A stretch of 64,000 nucleotides of DNA from Buxus sempervirens (Eukaryota; Streptophyta; Magnoliopsida; Buxales; Buxaceae). The stretch lies in the NCBI GenBank assembly GCA_947561395.2, contig OX387182.1, forward strand, positions 37,999,949-38,063,948. The letters run 5' to 3'. The notes beneath the pieces were generated by a model, which was given only the letters and a program-made list of their open reading frames with translations, was not told the DNA's origin and did no database searches. Shown here in pieces: positions 43,396 through 55,540 of this stretch. A program made the translations under genes and the position numbers. Every line of letters starts with the position of its first letter. The stretch's first letter is position 1.

Positions 43396-44449
43396 TGTAG
43401 CACCCCAAAACCAGGTCCACCCGGGTAAGGCTTATACTGGCTCTCGAGCGCTAATTTAGAGCCCAAATTGCGATGCGATAACTTAAGAAACTAACCAAAG
43501 CAATTATATTCTAATCCTAAAATTTTTAGAAAAACGGCTATATAACGCCTGCAAATACAGGAATGGGCTAAGCCCCCAATACCTGATAATCACAAACATT
43601 TATATAAACCATATATATCCTTTCACAAACTAACCCATCAACATACACAAATCAAAAATAAAGTTCACTAAGGTTCTCACTCTTTCTTTTTTCATTTACA
43701 ACATATACAATGTACAATTCCCAAAAATTTAACATTTACAACTATCCAAAAAGAATTGCCTTCTCAACCTCTAATCAGGACGGTATTAATCTTCCAGCCG
43801 ATATTCCGGATAACCCTCAAACTCGGCCCCACTACGCGACTCATCCACCGGGTCAGAAAACAAAACCGGTAAAAACAAAAACTCGCGTGAGACAATTGTC
43901 TCAGTAAGTAGCATCCTGCATGCTATAAACAGTTTTATGCAATTTCAAATATAAATAACATGCTCGAATATAACACGATCAAATCTCATCAATTTCATGC
44001 TGAAAATAATTCAAATACAAAGAAGCAGTTCATTTTCAATTAAACCAATATTTCAGTATTCAGGATCATACTAATAAACAAATAAAAAGTAAATCAATCC
44101 AATTTACGAGATAATCACCCTCTACCCTCTAACCAAGATTCAAGGTCTAGCGGAGTGCTTATCTACGCTTCCTGACAAATCAAAATAAGCGGAGTGCCCT
44201 CTACGCGACCTAACGAATCCAGGTCAACGGAATGCTTCTCTATGCTGCCCGATGAAGCAAGGCTAAGCGGAGTGCCCCTTAATGCTGCCTATTCATAGCA
44301 CATACCAAGTGGAATTCCCTTCCACTTCCCAAATCTTACGAAGAAACAATTCTATACATAACCCAACTTTCCAGATAAACTCATACAAATCAATCACTGT
44401 TAAACAAATTTCATAGTTTTGAGCTTCTGGGGTGAATTTAGGTTCACAA

Positions 44450-44770
44450 TCCACAATGCCTCAAAGCACATGGTGTTCACGATCCCCAGAATTCATATTT
44501 GTGGTGGATGGTTCACGATCCCCTGCTAGGGTGAACAACAGTTCACGATCCCCAACTGAGGTGAACAACAACCCACGATCCACAAATATCCAGATTTGTG
44601 ATGGATGCATGTTCATGATCCTCCGCTAGGGTGAACACCAGTTCACGATCCCCAACTGAGGTGAACAGCAATCCCAGTCCACAGATACCCATGTTTGTAG
44701 TGGATGCAGGTTCACGATCCCCCGCTACGGTGAACACCAGTTCACGATCCCCAGCCGAGGTGAACTACAA
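44450..44770. repeat. GTTCACGATCCCC...GTGAAC inverted-repeat array
   Basis: About seven units. Each has GTTCAC, a GATCCCC-type loop of variable end, then GTGAAC, so each can fold. Two larger sub-repeats with CCACAAATATCC or CCACAGATACCC are interleaved. Confidence 0.8.
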
Positions 44771-44949
44771 TCCCAGCCCACAGAACATCCAACCATAGGC
44801 CCTTGGCCCTTTTTAAACTAACAGGAAGACTCAGCTTCATAATTTAAATCACCATCAATCACAACTAATATTATAGAATCCACAATACACAATTTCACCC
44901 TTGGCATTACTGCCATCAACACATTTACTTTCAAATAACCAACCATTGG

Positions 44950-45450
44950 TTGCCAAAACAATAGTGAATAGTAACAGTAATTACGAACTATCCGAAACTA
45001 ACAACACTTACGAACTGTAATTAACCAATTACTAATAGTAATTACTAATTAACCAATTTACCAACTCCTACCAGTGATTTACCAATTACTAATAGTAATT
45101 ACTAATTTTCCAATTTACCAATTACTACCAGTAATTACTAATTAACCAATTTACCAATTCCTAACAGTGATTTACCAATTACTAACAATAGTTACTAACA
45201 GCAATTTCTTTCCTAGTTACTAACAGTTGTTAACAGCAATTAATCTCGGCATCTTCTTGCAACCAATTACTAACAGTTTCTAACAGCAACTCATTTCCTA
45301 GTTACTAATAGTTATTAACAGCAGTTAATCTCTACGCTTTCTTGCAACCAATTACTAACGGTGATTGACCCATTCCTAACAGTAACTACTAACACTAACA
45401 GCAATTAACTTAGGCATTTTTCCTACAATCAGTTACTAATAGATTCGAAT
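44950..45450. repeat. Degenerate tandem repeat of TTACTAAYAGTRATT words
   Basis: About 20-30 copies of related 12-18 bp words (ACCAATTACTAATAGTAATT and shorter forms), some self-complementary. Within the solo LTR. Confidence 0.75.
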
Positions 45451-46739
45451 CATACTCCACAATCATCTACTAAACAATATTATCAATTAATGCCTCAAAG
45501 ATCAGAGAACATACAAGAGAGAACCTAACCAAGCAAGCTTGCTTTCATCACAGTTCATTTAAAAACAAAATTAGTTTGGTTTCTCAGACCAATGACTTCA
45601 GCAAACGACCCAAACACCTTCGGCAAGCAAGCTAGCAAGCAAGCTTCCAAAGCATCATACAACTCCAATACAAAGATCTGCATTTCAAATAACTGTCTAG
45701 ATTTACAAACACATATGGAACCATTCAAAATTGCCGTTAAAGAAAGCATCCACTTTGGCGGCTCAATAACAACATCAAATGAACACACCAGGGATAATTT
45801 AACAAACTGAAGAAAAGAAAATTTCCGCTGTTTTCTGCAATTCAGGTTTATAAACAAATGAATTAAGAACTAAATTAGTTCAGGTAATATTAAGAGAGGG
45901 GTTGCTGATGATGCCCAAAATATAGACTTAGAATGGTTGTTTCAAGGGTCTGATCTATTTGAAACTCCCCAAGAAGCATGCCGTGGAAGCAATTTAAGAA
46001 GACAAAAATTAAATGTGGTGCTTGGCATTAAATCACTAAGGATTCGTATGGGTTAATTCAACCAAGAATTCAGGATCTAGTATATATATTCAAAACAGAA
46101 TTTTTCTTTTCTCCCAAATTATGTTTCGATCGGATTAAAATATACCAATCGCTAACTCATCCTAAATATACCTCTGTTAGGTTTTGATCCATCAAACCTT
46201 GAAAAATACCAATTGCTAAACTCATCCCAAAACAGAATAATTTCATCAACGAATAAGGGTAAAATACCAATCGCTACACTCAATCAAGGGTAACACCATA
46301 CAGTCTACCGCAACTGATTTACAAAGGGTATGCTTATCAAGAGAACAAAACAGAACCATAATGCAAATCTTATCTTATGGTAAAAGTTATACTCATATTT
46401 CTTAATTACACAAAATGATATGATACCAAACGATCAAAGGAAATCAAACCACAATCAAAGATCAAGTAGCAAATTTAGGCGTTTGGGGCATTTTCTTACA
46501 ACAAAAATGATAAGATACCATGACGCAGGACTGCTCTAATTTGAGCGTTGTCTTGTAACCAGAAAATCCAAAGATCAAACAATAATCGAACAGAGGAAAT
46601 TGAACTATAAACGAAAATCTGTTGAAGGCAACGACAAGAGACATTAACACATGCTGCCAAGGTTCAAAAAAAGCAAACAAGAGTCATTTAACTGAAAGAA
46701 ATGCTACTTACCTGGAATTTCAAAATCCACCGCTCAGAA

Positions 46740-47140
46740 CAAAACCAATCACCCAGCACAGAACCCCTTCTCCTCTTTTTCCCTCTTTCTCTCCTGCGTG
46801 TTCCCCTTGTTCTGTTAACCCTCGACAAACTTCCTCTATTCTCTTCCTCTCTTTTCTCTTCCAACTCCTCCACTCGATTTCCCCTTTTCTATTAACCCTC
46901 AACAACGATCAGCCCTCTTCTTCTCTTCCTCCTCCTTTTCTTCTTCTTCTTCCACTCGATTTCTTCCTCTGCGGCTAATCCTCACGAACAATCCCCTCGT
47001 TCCTCTTCTTCTCGTCTTCCTCCTCTTCTTTTTCCCCCTTTCCTTCTTCCCCGATTCCTCCTTTCTTCTCCACTCGATTCCCCCCCCTCCCCCCCCCCCT
47101 TTCGTTTTTTTTCCTTCTTCTCAAACCCTAACGCCAAAAC
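46740..47140. repeat. Polypyrimidine tract with CCTCTTCTT words and C-run
   Basis: Nearly pure C/T over 400 bp, including a C-run at 47083-47100. In the LTR's own direction it is purine-rich, as leaders of this LTR group are (compare 30940-30985). Confidence 0.8.
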
Positions 47141-47361
47141 ACATAAACCCCAAACGAAAAAACGAAATTTGCTTTTGTGTTTTTTTTTTCTAAACCATTG
47201 AACCATTGAATCGGTTCATTAACTTGAACCAAACCCCATTTACCCACTAACCTAACCAACCCATTCAAACCAAATGCTTAAATTGAATTTTTATTCCTCT
47301 ATTTGTTCTTATTTAATATTTTTAATCTTAATTACAATTTCTCAAAATTCTGGGCCTTACA

Positions 47362-48649
47362 CATAATTCCTTCTCTTGCTTGCATGAGGATTTGGCAGCT
47401 TTAAAGTCACATAACCCTTCTAAAGTAAGGTAGGCAAAAGTTCAGTTGGTCTTATAGGCAGTTTAGAAAATTCCCTTCTCTTCCTTACTTCTGTTTCCTC
47501 CTTCACAGGCTGTGCGGAAGGGACATTAATTTGGATAGGTAGCAAAAGAACTTGATGGGTTGGCTTGATAGGAGGTGGATGGACATTGATTTGAAAGGGT
47601 TCCTTGGGAAGTTGCACCATATTCACTTCTGCTTCTCTTCTTCCTTCATTCTTCTTCACTCCATTCCCTTTCTTTTGGGCTGAGAAGGTGGTGGAGTCTT
47701 CTTGGCTAGGCATGGCAGAATAATCAATAATTTTTCCTGTCTTGATCTCGCCCTCAATTCTATCTACCAATTGTACTAGGGCAGCAAAGCTTGTTGTGGT
47801 CTGACCCACAAGATGATTGTAGAAGGGTTGCCCCAATGTCATGATGAAGGTTGAAATCATTTCTGGTTCTCCCATGGGTGGCCTGACTTGTGCAGCCAAT
47901 TCCCTCCACCTCTTAGCATACTCTCGAATAGTCTCACTTTCCTTCTTAGCCATCCTCATCACATCATATCTATCTGGGACAATTTTAGAGTTGAAGCGAT
48001 ATTGGGCCAATAAAGCATCTGCCAAATCCTTCTATTTCCTGATTTTAGAGTGATCCAGTGTGGAGAACTATTTCAACGCAGGCCCAGATAGGCTTCTTTG
48101 GAAAATTTGGATCAGAATGCCATAATATTTGCCAAATTGACATAATGCCCCACAGTAAAGCTTGAGATGGCTCATGGGACAACCTGTGCCATCATACTTT
48201 TCAAAATCAGGGCACTTGAACTTAGGTGGCAAGTTAACATCAGGGTACAAGCATAAGTCCTCAAAACTGGTGCCTCCATAAGTTCCCACCCCTTTTACTT
48301 CTCTCAACTCATCTTGTATTATCTCCAGTTTGCTCAATAAGTTCTTTTCCACTTCCTCCCTTATCCTTTCCTTCTCTCATTCTTTCTTAGCTTTAGATAT
48401 CTCTTCTCTATTCAAAACAAGTTCAGGAATGGATTGGTAAAATTCTGGTTGAGGTTGTGGCTGAGGTGGAATTGGTATTTGAGGTTCTGGCGGTGGTGCT
48501 TGTTGAGATGAAGAAGCTTGGTTTTGAGCTGCTTGGGCTTGGACTTGGTTATATAGCAGTGTTGCCAATAGCTTAGACATCTCGGCCACTTGCTCTTGAA
48601 GCTGATGAAAGTCTTGAGTAGATACAGTTGATTGGTTCTTCGGATTCAT
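47362..48649 (-). pseudogene. Gag remnant of element 2
   Basis: Matches the N-terminal half of element 1 gag: start MNPK, QLQEQVAEMSKLL, KFKCPDFEKYDGTGCP, YRFNSKIVPDRYDVMRMAK, FAALVQLVDRIE. Broken at a few places and interrupted by the solo LTR on its downstream side. Not functional. Confidence 0.85.
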
Positions 48650-49231
48650 TCTGGCAGCTTTGGATCTTAGCTAGTATGGACTTCGGTGCGTAGCAATGAT
48701 TGCCACAAAGAGAAACCTAGTAAAAGAAGAGAAAAAGAAACACAATCAGTGCATAATTCAACTCAAACTCACAATTTATGGATGCATGTTTGGGTGAACA
48801 TGCGTTTGAATTAAATTTTTTTTTTTGGTTTTTGCTTTTCTTATTTTGTTTTATATTTTTTTCTTTTCTTTGTTTTGGTTGAAATTGACCTTGTGAAGAG
48901 AAGTGGTTGGTACAAATGATCATCCAAAAGAATATGGAATTTAAGGGCTTCCAAAAGGTCCCAAAGAATGAGAAATGTCTAAAATTCAAAGGCTTTAGAC
49001 GGCCCAAGATATGAGTTCTGAAATTTAAAGGCTTTCAGAAGTCCTATGATTTTCCAAAGTTCAGGCTTTAGAAGGCCTATGAGGTGTTTAAAATTCAGAG
49101 GATTTTAGAAGGCCCAAGAGATAAATTCTGAAATTTTAGGCTTTCAGAGGTCCTATAAGTGGGTTCTAGAATCATGCAAGCTTCTAGAGACTTATGCAGG
49201 TGTCTAAAATTCAGAGGCTTTTAGATGGCCT
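48650..49231 (-). other. Leader of element 2 next to gag, with hairpin units
   Basis: From 48934 it carries the same hairpin units as element 1: TGGAA/TTCCA (48936), TCTAAAA/TTTAGA, TCTGAAA/TTTCAGA, with TTCAAAGGC-type loops. It continues at 54086 beyond the solo LTR. Confidence 0.75.
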
Positions 49232-50879
49232 TGTAAAACCCCGAATTTTTACCTAATAAATAAATAAATAATAAATAAAAGAAAATATGAGTTAAGTCCT
49301 AGTTAAAATAAAAAGTAAAGATATAGAGGATAATTAATTCGAATAAGTCATAAGTTGTAAATAAAGAAAGAATTTTTAATGAAATTAGCCTAAAAGAGTA
49401 AAAAGGGTATTTTGGTAATTTTCAAGTCTTAATTTGGAGAAAATAAGTTTTTAGATGATAATAAGGTTTAATTAATTAGTATGCACGAAAATATGTTGTA
49501 AGTAGGAGTTTAAATGATAAAAGATTTAATTAATAATGTTTAAGTTGAAAAATAGAAGGTGGAGAAAAAGTAGGAATTAATTAGGAGTTAGACTTTAATT
49601 AGACCTTGGTTGGGTTAGCCCAAATTAAAGGAGCCTATTAGGGTTGGTTTAGGACTTCTAAAGCCAAGTATAAATAGGAGAGTAAGGGGAGACAAGAGAG
49701 AATTTTCGTGGGTTTTATTAATGAGAGAAAAGAGGGAGAGAAAGGAAGAAGGCTGTTAATGGAGTTATCCGACAAGTCTCCATCAAATCGCAATCAGGGA
49801 AAATCCGTACGGTGGATTGCCTTCACATTTGAAGCCTTTGTTCATGACAGATGGAACTACAATGTGAACGGTGGAGATTTGATTTGAAGAACTTTAGCTT
49901 GGTGAGTTTGAGAACAAAAGTGAGGTCCAAAATTAGAAGCTTCAATGGAAGAAGGATTTTAGCGTGTAAGGCAAGTAGGAACCTTGGAAAACGTGAGGAA
50001 CTGCATGATTTTGTTTTCTGTGGTTTCATATGGATTGAATGGATTAGTTGGAATAGTATTTACATGGAATCAAACGATTTATATTTTAGAGTTTTGTGTT
50101 CTTGAAGGATTTGCTAAAATAATGAATAAATCTTAGTTTGATTATGTAAATAAAGGTAGGAGGGTATTTTATTAACAAGAATTAATCTAGAAGGCTTTAG
50201 GAATGTTTTAAAATGTTATTAGATTAATTTAGACCAAAGAAACATATGGCAAAAGCATAAAAATCCGAACTTTGTAAATCTGGAAATTTTCTGTTTAATT
50301 TTGCATGAGCGCCTAGGATCACCTAGCCCTGTAAAGGTCGGCGCTCTATGTAAAATTTTCAGATTTTAGGGATTTTGTAATATGAATAAATATCCAATAA
50401 TTTTTTTGATTGGTTAAGCACGTTAGCATCTTTATAAGGACCTAATTAAGGTATAAAAATTATAAAATTAAATTGGAAAGATTAATCAATAAATTGAAGG
50501 TTATAATGAAAGGGTGTGCATAAAAGGGTCTAAATGGTATGGGATATTGATAGAAATAATTCTACTGGAATTCCTAGGGTAAAACATCTCATAAACTTCA
50601 TTCTAGGTCTGTAGGACATACTGGAGAATAAAAATACAGAAATCTTTAATAAAAAAATATCTTAGGTATTAATATGGGAACTTGGATTATAATAAGGGGA
50701 TTAATAAGGAAAACTCTAAGTAAGACTTGAATTACTTTGGTTTGTGATTTAAATATGAATACTGATTTTTTGGAAATTACATTAATTTTGATTTCTATGA
50801 GATTTATGTTCAGGAGTTTTATTTTGAATATAATTGGGACTATGGATTGAATGCCATGATGGCAATAAGAGATTTGTAC

Positions 50880-51515
50880 CATCTGCGGATGAGATATGTG
50901 ACCACTTGTGGGTGAGAAGTGTAACTCCTGTGGGAGAGACCTCTTGTGGGACAGATATAGTCACGATGTGATTGCATCCCACAAGGGAGATGTGTATGTG
51001 ACCACCTACAGGTGAGATGAGACCTCCTGTGAGGAAGATGTGATCCTGATTGGATTGCATCCCACAGGGGAGATACGTGACCATTTGCAGGTGAGATAAG
51101 ACCTCCTGTGGGGGAGTTGTGATCCTGATTGGATTGCATCTCACAGGGAAGATATGTGACCACCTGCGGGTGAGATGAGACCTCCTATGGGGGAGATGTG
51201 ATCCTGATTGGATTGCATCCTACATGGGAGATATGTGACCTCCTGCGGGAGAGATGTGACCTCTTGTGGGGGAGATGTAATCATGATGTGATTGCATCTT
51301 ACAAGGGAGATATGTGATTACCACCTGCGGGTGAGATGTGTAACTCCTGCAGGAGAGACCTCTTGTGGGGGAGATGTAATCATGATGTAATTGCATCCCA
51401 CAAGGGAGATGTATGTGTTACCACCTGCGGGTGAGATGTGTTAGCTCCTACGGGAGGAACCTCATGTAGGGGAGATGTGAATACTACGTGTTTGCATCCT
51501 ACATGGGAGAATGTT
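50880..51515. repeat. Array of CACCTGCGGGTG / CTCCTGCGGGAG hairpin words
   Basis: About 20 units. Self-complementary words CACCTGCGGGTG (51161-51172), CTCCTGCGGGAG (51240-51251) and CTCCTGCAGGAG (51344-51355) alternate with GAGATGTGA and GCATCCCACA. Arms change in pairs (CACC/GGTG against CTCC/GGAG). Confidence 0.82.
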
Positions 51516-51774
51516 ACTATCGGATTTGTGAATGGATCATTAATTATGAATACATGTTTTATCGCTAATCTTTGGTTTCATCTATCGATAACATATTTTT
51601 ACTTGCATTTACATATGATTGCATATCCTATTGCTTTATTTGGAATTGGCCATGTTGTTTTGAATTCATCGCCTTATCGTTGATTAATCGTATGCCTCAT
51701 GATTATTTGCCTAAATGAGACTGTTTACTTGCATGCACCTACTACTTGCTGAGATGTAAATCTCACTCCGTTTT

Positions 51775-53731
51775 TGTCATGCCCCGAATACTAAGCCTTA
51801 ATAAATACATAGGCCCGTATCCCAAAGCACGACCTCGCTCGTAAGCCAACAACGATGTGAAAACAAATGTACGAACCAGATTCAAATTTATAATAAAATT
51901 CAAAGATTTTAATAACATCTCCTAATGAAAAATTTAGAAATACCATAAGTGAAATTCCTATAAAAGTTCCTCCATATTCAATATCTCAATAAAATCCTAT
52001 CACTACAAAGTGTTCAGACCTACCTATCAATTTAAAACTAGTAACTTAAGAGGAAGGTCGTTCACTGCCCTTTTGGTTCTGCGTTCTCCTCAGGACCTGA
52101 AATTTAATCAGTAGGGATGAGTACGACGACTCAGTAGATGGAGCTATTTCACTCCATATAATAAGATTCACAAAATATGGCAGTTATCTCAGTATTTAGA
52201 GTCTAACAAGAATAAAATAATATGCAGAAATCAGCACCATCATGAACAACTTTATCATATATCATGTGCTACAACCATGTGTTTTAGAATCACGTATGCC
52301 ATATGCAAACATTACTTGTAAATCAATCACACGATTGAAGGTTCTTCAGCATCAATGGGTCTTTCCCCCCTGCTACCCTGCTATATTTCACAAGTCTCGT
52401 GGGTCCTTTTCCCCCCTGCTACCCTGCCAGACTTTATAAATCTCAAGGGTCCTTCTCCCCCTGCTACCCTGCCAGTCTTTATAAATCTCATTAATCAACA
52501 TTTAATAACAAGCAGGATGAAAGAAATAAATATTTCCAAACTCTAAATATTTAAAGATAGGTTCCTCATGCCTAAATTTAAATATTTAAGTAATCAAACA
52601 ATGGTTTGTCTCTGTTCTGAAAACAGTGGGTAGGTTCTCCAATTCAAAATATTTAATGTAAGTTAATGATACTTAAATTCACTTATTTAAATAATCAAAC
52701 CATTCTCAGTCTTTTCCCGGAACCAAAAGAGAATCAAATCATTCTCTGTCTTTTCCTAGAACTCAAAAGAAGTTCAGGCTTTTACTTTATGCCTAAACTT
52801 TAAATATGTAAAAGTAACTTGATTCTTTTTAAAGAATATTTCATGACAGAAACGTCCCATTCATTTTTCAATTCCTAAATATTTATAGAAAGGTTCATGC
52901 ACCTGAACTTTAAATATAACATTAACTTTTAATTTCAAATAAATCATGTATTTCTTTTCCCAAACGAGCATATCACTTCTTTTCTCATACCAAAGGATCT
53001 GACAGAAACAGAACGTCAAGCAGCATTCAATCTTTCTCTCTAAATTTTTATAAAACAATTTAGGTACCTGAACTTTAAATATTTATAAAACAATTCATGA
53101 AACGTTTCTCTCTCTTGTTCCCTCTTTGTATCTTTTTCTACCAAACAAAAGGGCTGACGTCCCTTCCCATTCTCTCTCTCTCTCTCTCTTTCTTCTCTCT
53201 TCCCAAAACAAAACAAAAGTACAAAGGCTCATGTCACTTTCCATTCTCTCTCATTTTCTTTCCTTTCTCTCTCACTTCCCAAAACAAAAAGGACCCTCAT
53301 CTCTACGGTCTCTCTCTTTCTTTTTCACCAAAACACGAACCACTTTCTTTTATATAACACATTAAAATAGAACAAACATAACTCACAAAAGGGCAAATCA
53401 AATCATAAGGAGAGAATAGCAGCACCTACCTGGCTTTTGCTGTTTGAAGACCAAACAAAAGGAACTCAACGTGAAAGCCTCTCCTCTCCTGGTCGTCCAG
53501 TACCAAAACCCCAAATTAGTATTGCTCAAAACTAATAAGATAACCCTAATCCTCCTTTATACTTATAAAGTAAAATTTCTTTATTACCCTTTAATTATAT
53601 TCATAATACCCATCTTGTCCTTAGGGTGTGAGACTTAATCTCAACCCTCCAATTTACTATCTACTCAAGATCTTGGACTAGCCAATAGGTTGAACCCTGG
53701 TCAATGTTGAAAGGTTGACCGGGTCCTTACA
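51775..53731 (-). repeat. Solo LTR nested in another solo LTR, GTTTT duplications
   Basis: Plus strand TGTCATGCCCCG...GGGTCCTTACA, 1957 bp, with GTTTT at 51770-51774 and 53732-53736. The host LTR resumes exactly (TCTCACTCCGTTTT...CCCC...TTTTTCAGG compared with 32960-32990). The minus orientation is inferred from the reversed TACTGAGTCG...CTGATT block near 52110. It includes a CCTGCTACCCTGC triplet (52355-52480) and a (CT)n tract (53171-53190). Confidence 0.93.
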
Positions 53732-54085
53732 GTTTTCCCCTATTTTTCAGGTTGTTTGGAGAGATCGTGAAGATGGGGTTTTATTTAATGGCTAGAATTG
53801 TAATTGATAATTTTGGTTCACATTTTGATTAGACAACCCTATTTTAAACTGAATTGATATTATTGAATAAAGAATTGTTTTATTTTCTACCATAACTTTG
53901 ATATAATTAATTAGTTTAAAAATTATTGTGAATCTTAGTTTGTATCTGACCCTAGCTTCGTGGTAACACCTCAGGTTTGGTTGTTGAACCAGACTTAGGT
54001 TGTTACAGTAGCGAACCGGGTTCGGGTTGGGTGCTGGTTTGCACTAACCTGAGTTCAGGGCGTTACAGGCCCAAAAGAATTGATG

Positions 54086-54820
54086 TTTGAAATTCAAAAG
54101 CTTTCAAACGGCCCAAAAAGGTTGTATCTAAAATTCAGAGGCTTTTAGATAGCCCAAAGATATGTGTCTATAATTTAGAGGCTTATAGATGGCCCAAAAA
54201 GGTTGTGTCTAAAATTCAGAGGCTTTTAGATGGTCCATAAAGGTTGTGTCTAAAATTCAGAGGCTTTTAGACAGTCCAAAAAAATGATTTGTCTAAAATT
54301 CATAGGCTTTTAGACAGCACAAGCAATGGCTTCTAGAATTACTCAAGCTTCTAGAGGCCTATGAATTGGTTGGTACGAAAAAGACCATCCAGAGAGTTGT
54401 TGGAATATTTTAGGGCTTCCCACATGTCCCACAAGATATGAAATGCCTAAAATAAAGCTTTTAGACAAATCACAAAGTATCTTGGAATTACTCAAGCTTC
54501 CAAGGGCTTATGAATTGATTGGTACAAAAAAGACCATCTAAAGAGTTTGTTGGAATGTTTTAGGGCTTCCAACATGTCTCACAAGATATAAATTGGAATT
54601 AAGGCTTCCAAAGCCTCCTGAAATTACACAGGCTTTCAGGAGCCTATGAAGGGTTAAATGGAATTGCTCAGGCTTCCAAGGGCCTATGAAGTTAAAAATC
54701 TGAAATTCAAAGGCTTTCTGAGGCCCATGAAAATTTTGAAAGAAATCTGAAATTCAAAGGCTTTCAGAGGCCCAATGGAAATTTTAGAGAAAATTTGAAA
54801 TTCAAAGGCTTTGAGAAGCC
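54086..54820. repeat. Hairpin-unit array in the leader of element 2
   Basis: Arms include GTTTGAAA/TTTCAAAC (54086), TCTAAAA/TTTTAGA, TCTATAA/TTATAGA, TTCTAGAA/TTCTAGAG (54331-54356), TTGGAA/TTCCAA, CCTGAAA/TTTCAGG (near 54625). Loops are TTCAAAGGC or TTACTCAAGC. The set of arms is wider than in element 1. Confidence 0.85.
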
Positions 54821-55430
54821 TAAAGATATTTTTGAATCTTCTTTAAGACTTTTGAGTTGAAAAAGAAACTCAAGTTGATTTTTAAATCTTTAATTTCTGA
54901 TTTTTTTTTCTGCTTTTGTTTTTTTTGTTTTTGTTTTTGCATGGAATTTGATGGCTTCCAAGTCCTATTTGAGATTCCAAGGTTCCCAAGATACCTATAG
55001 TTTGACAATCCCATTGTTCTTTAAGAAAAAGTATTTTGGAAGTCTTTTTGTTTGGAAATTTCTTATTCAAGAACAGATTTTTAAATTGAATTGTTCTTAT
55101 CAATGATTTGGAATTTTCTTTCCTTATCCCCCCTTAGATTGCATTTCAAGAATGTGTTTTGCAACATTGATGTAGTTTAAGGTTCAATTGAAGTGTATTT
55201 TGATTCAAATACATTTTTCCTTAATCACTTCCATTCTTTGAGTTAAGTTACATGTTCAAATTAGGTAAAAATTTCCTAAACATGCTTAACCCTTTGATTT
55301 GAGTGAGTTTAGAAGAATTTGGATGCTATTTACTCTTATTGAAGTGTTTATTATCTGTTTATATCACTTAAGAGGTTAAAGGAACCAAGTTTGTTCGCAA
55401 AAGTTCCTGGAAATGCAACCAAGTCCGTAA

Positions 55431-55540
55431 ACCGCATACTTAGTGCGGATTAGCAGTGACCGCATTTACAATGGGATCAGGCTATGTCTGCAAATAAAAT
55501 GCGGCCAGGTTACATCAGCATATTAAGTGTGGATTACGGA
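55431..55540. repeat. Inverted-repeat cluster, GACCGCAT type, leader of element 2
   Basis: ACCGCAT/GTGCGG and related arms at the position of the GCCCGTA cluster 17503-17633 in element 1. Confidence 0.7.

Larger units (their letters stand above)
43396..47361 (-). repeat. Solo LTR of 3966 bp inserted in gag of element 2
   Basis: Plus strand TGTAGCACCCC...GGGCCTTACA with CATAA duplications. Gag similarity continues on both sides. The minus orientation is inferred from the TGTAAGGCCC start, a purine-rich leader (46740-47140 on minus), and the TTACTGAGAC block at 43888. It holds a GTTCAC/GTGAAC hairpin array (44450-44770) and an ACTAATAGTAATTACTAA-rich stretch (44950-45450). ORFs in the purine tract are spurious. 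Confidence 0.9.
49232..54067 (+). repeat. Solo LTR (30321 family) inserted in the leader of element 2
   Basis: TGTAAAACCCCG...CAGGGCGTTACA, flanked by GGCCT (49227-49231) and GGCCC (54068-54072), an imperfect target duplication. It aligns with 30321-33317 at both ends. TATA box at 49669-49676. It contains a second solo LTR (51775-53731), and its middle array (50880-51515) differs from the one in the sister copy. The ORFs here (for example 50782-51163, minus) are translations of that array. Confidence 0.88.

Noticed and set aside
46622-47206. Several Ser/Pro- or Arg/Glu-rich ORFs on both strands
   Set aside because: Products of the polypyrimidine tract in the solo LTR.
50782-51163. Overlapping minus-strand ORFs of about 110 residues
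   Set aside because: Both read the CACCTGCGGGTG array in different frames, which is typical of repeat-driven open frames.
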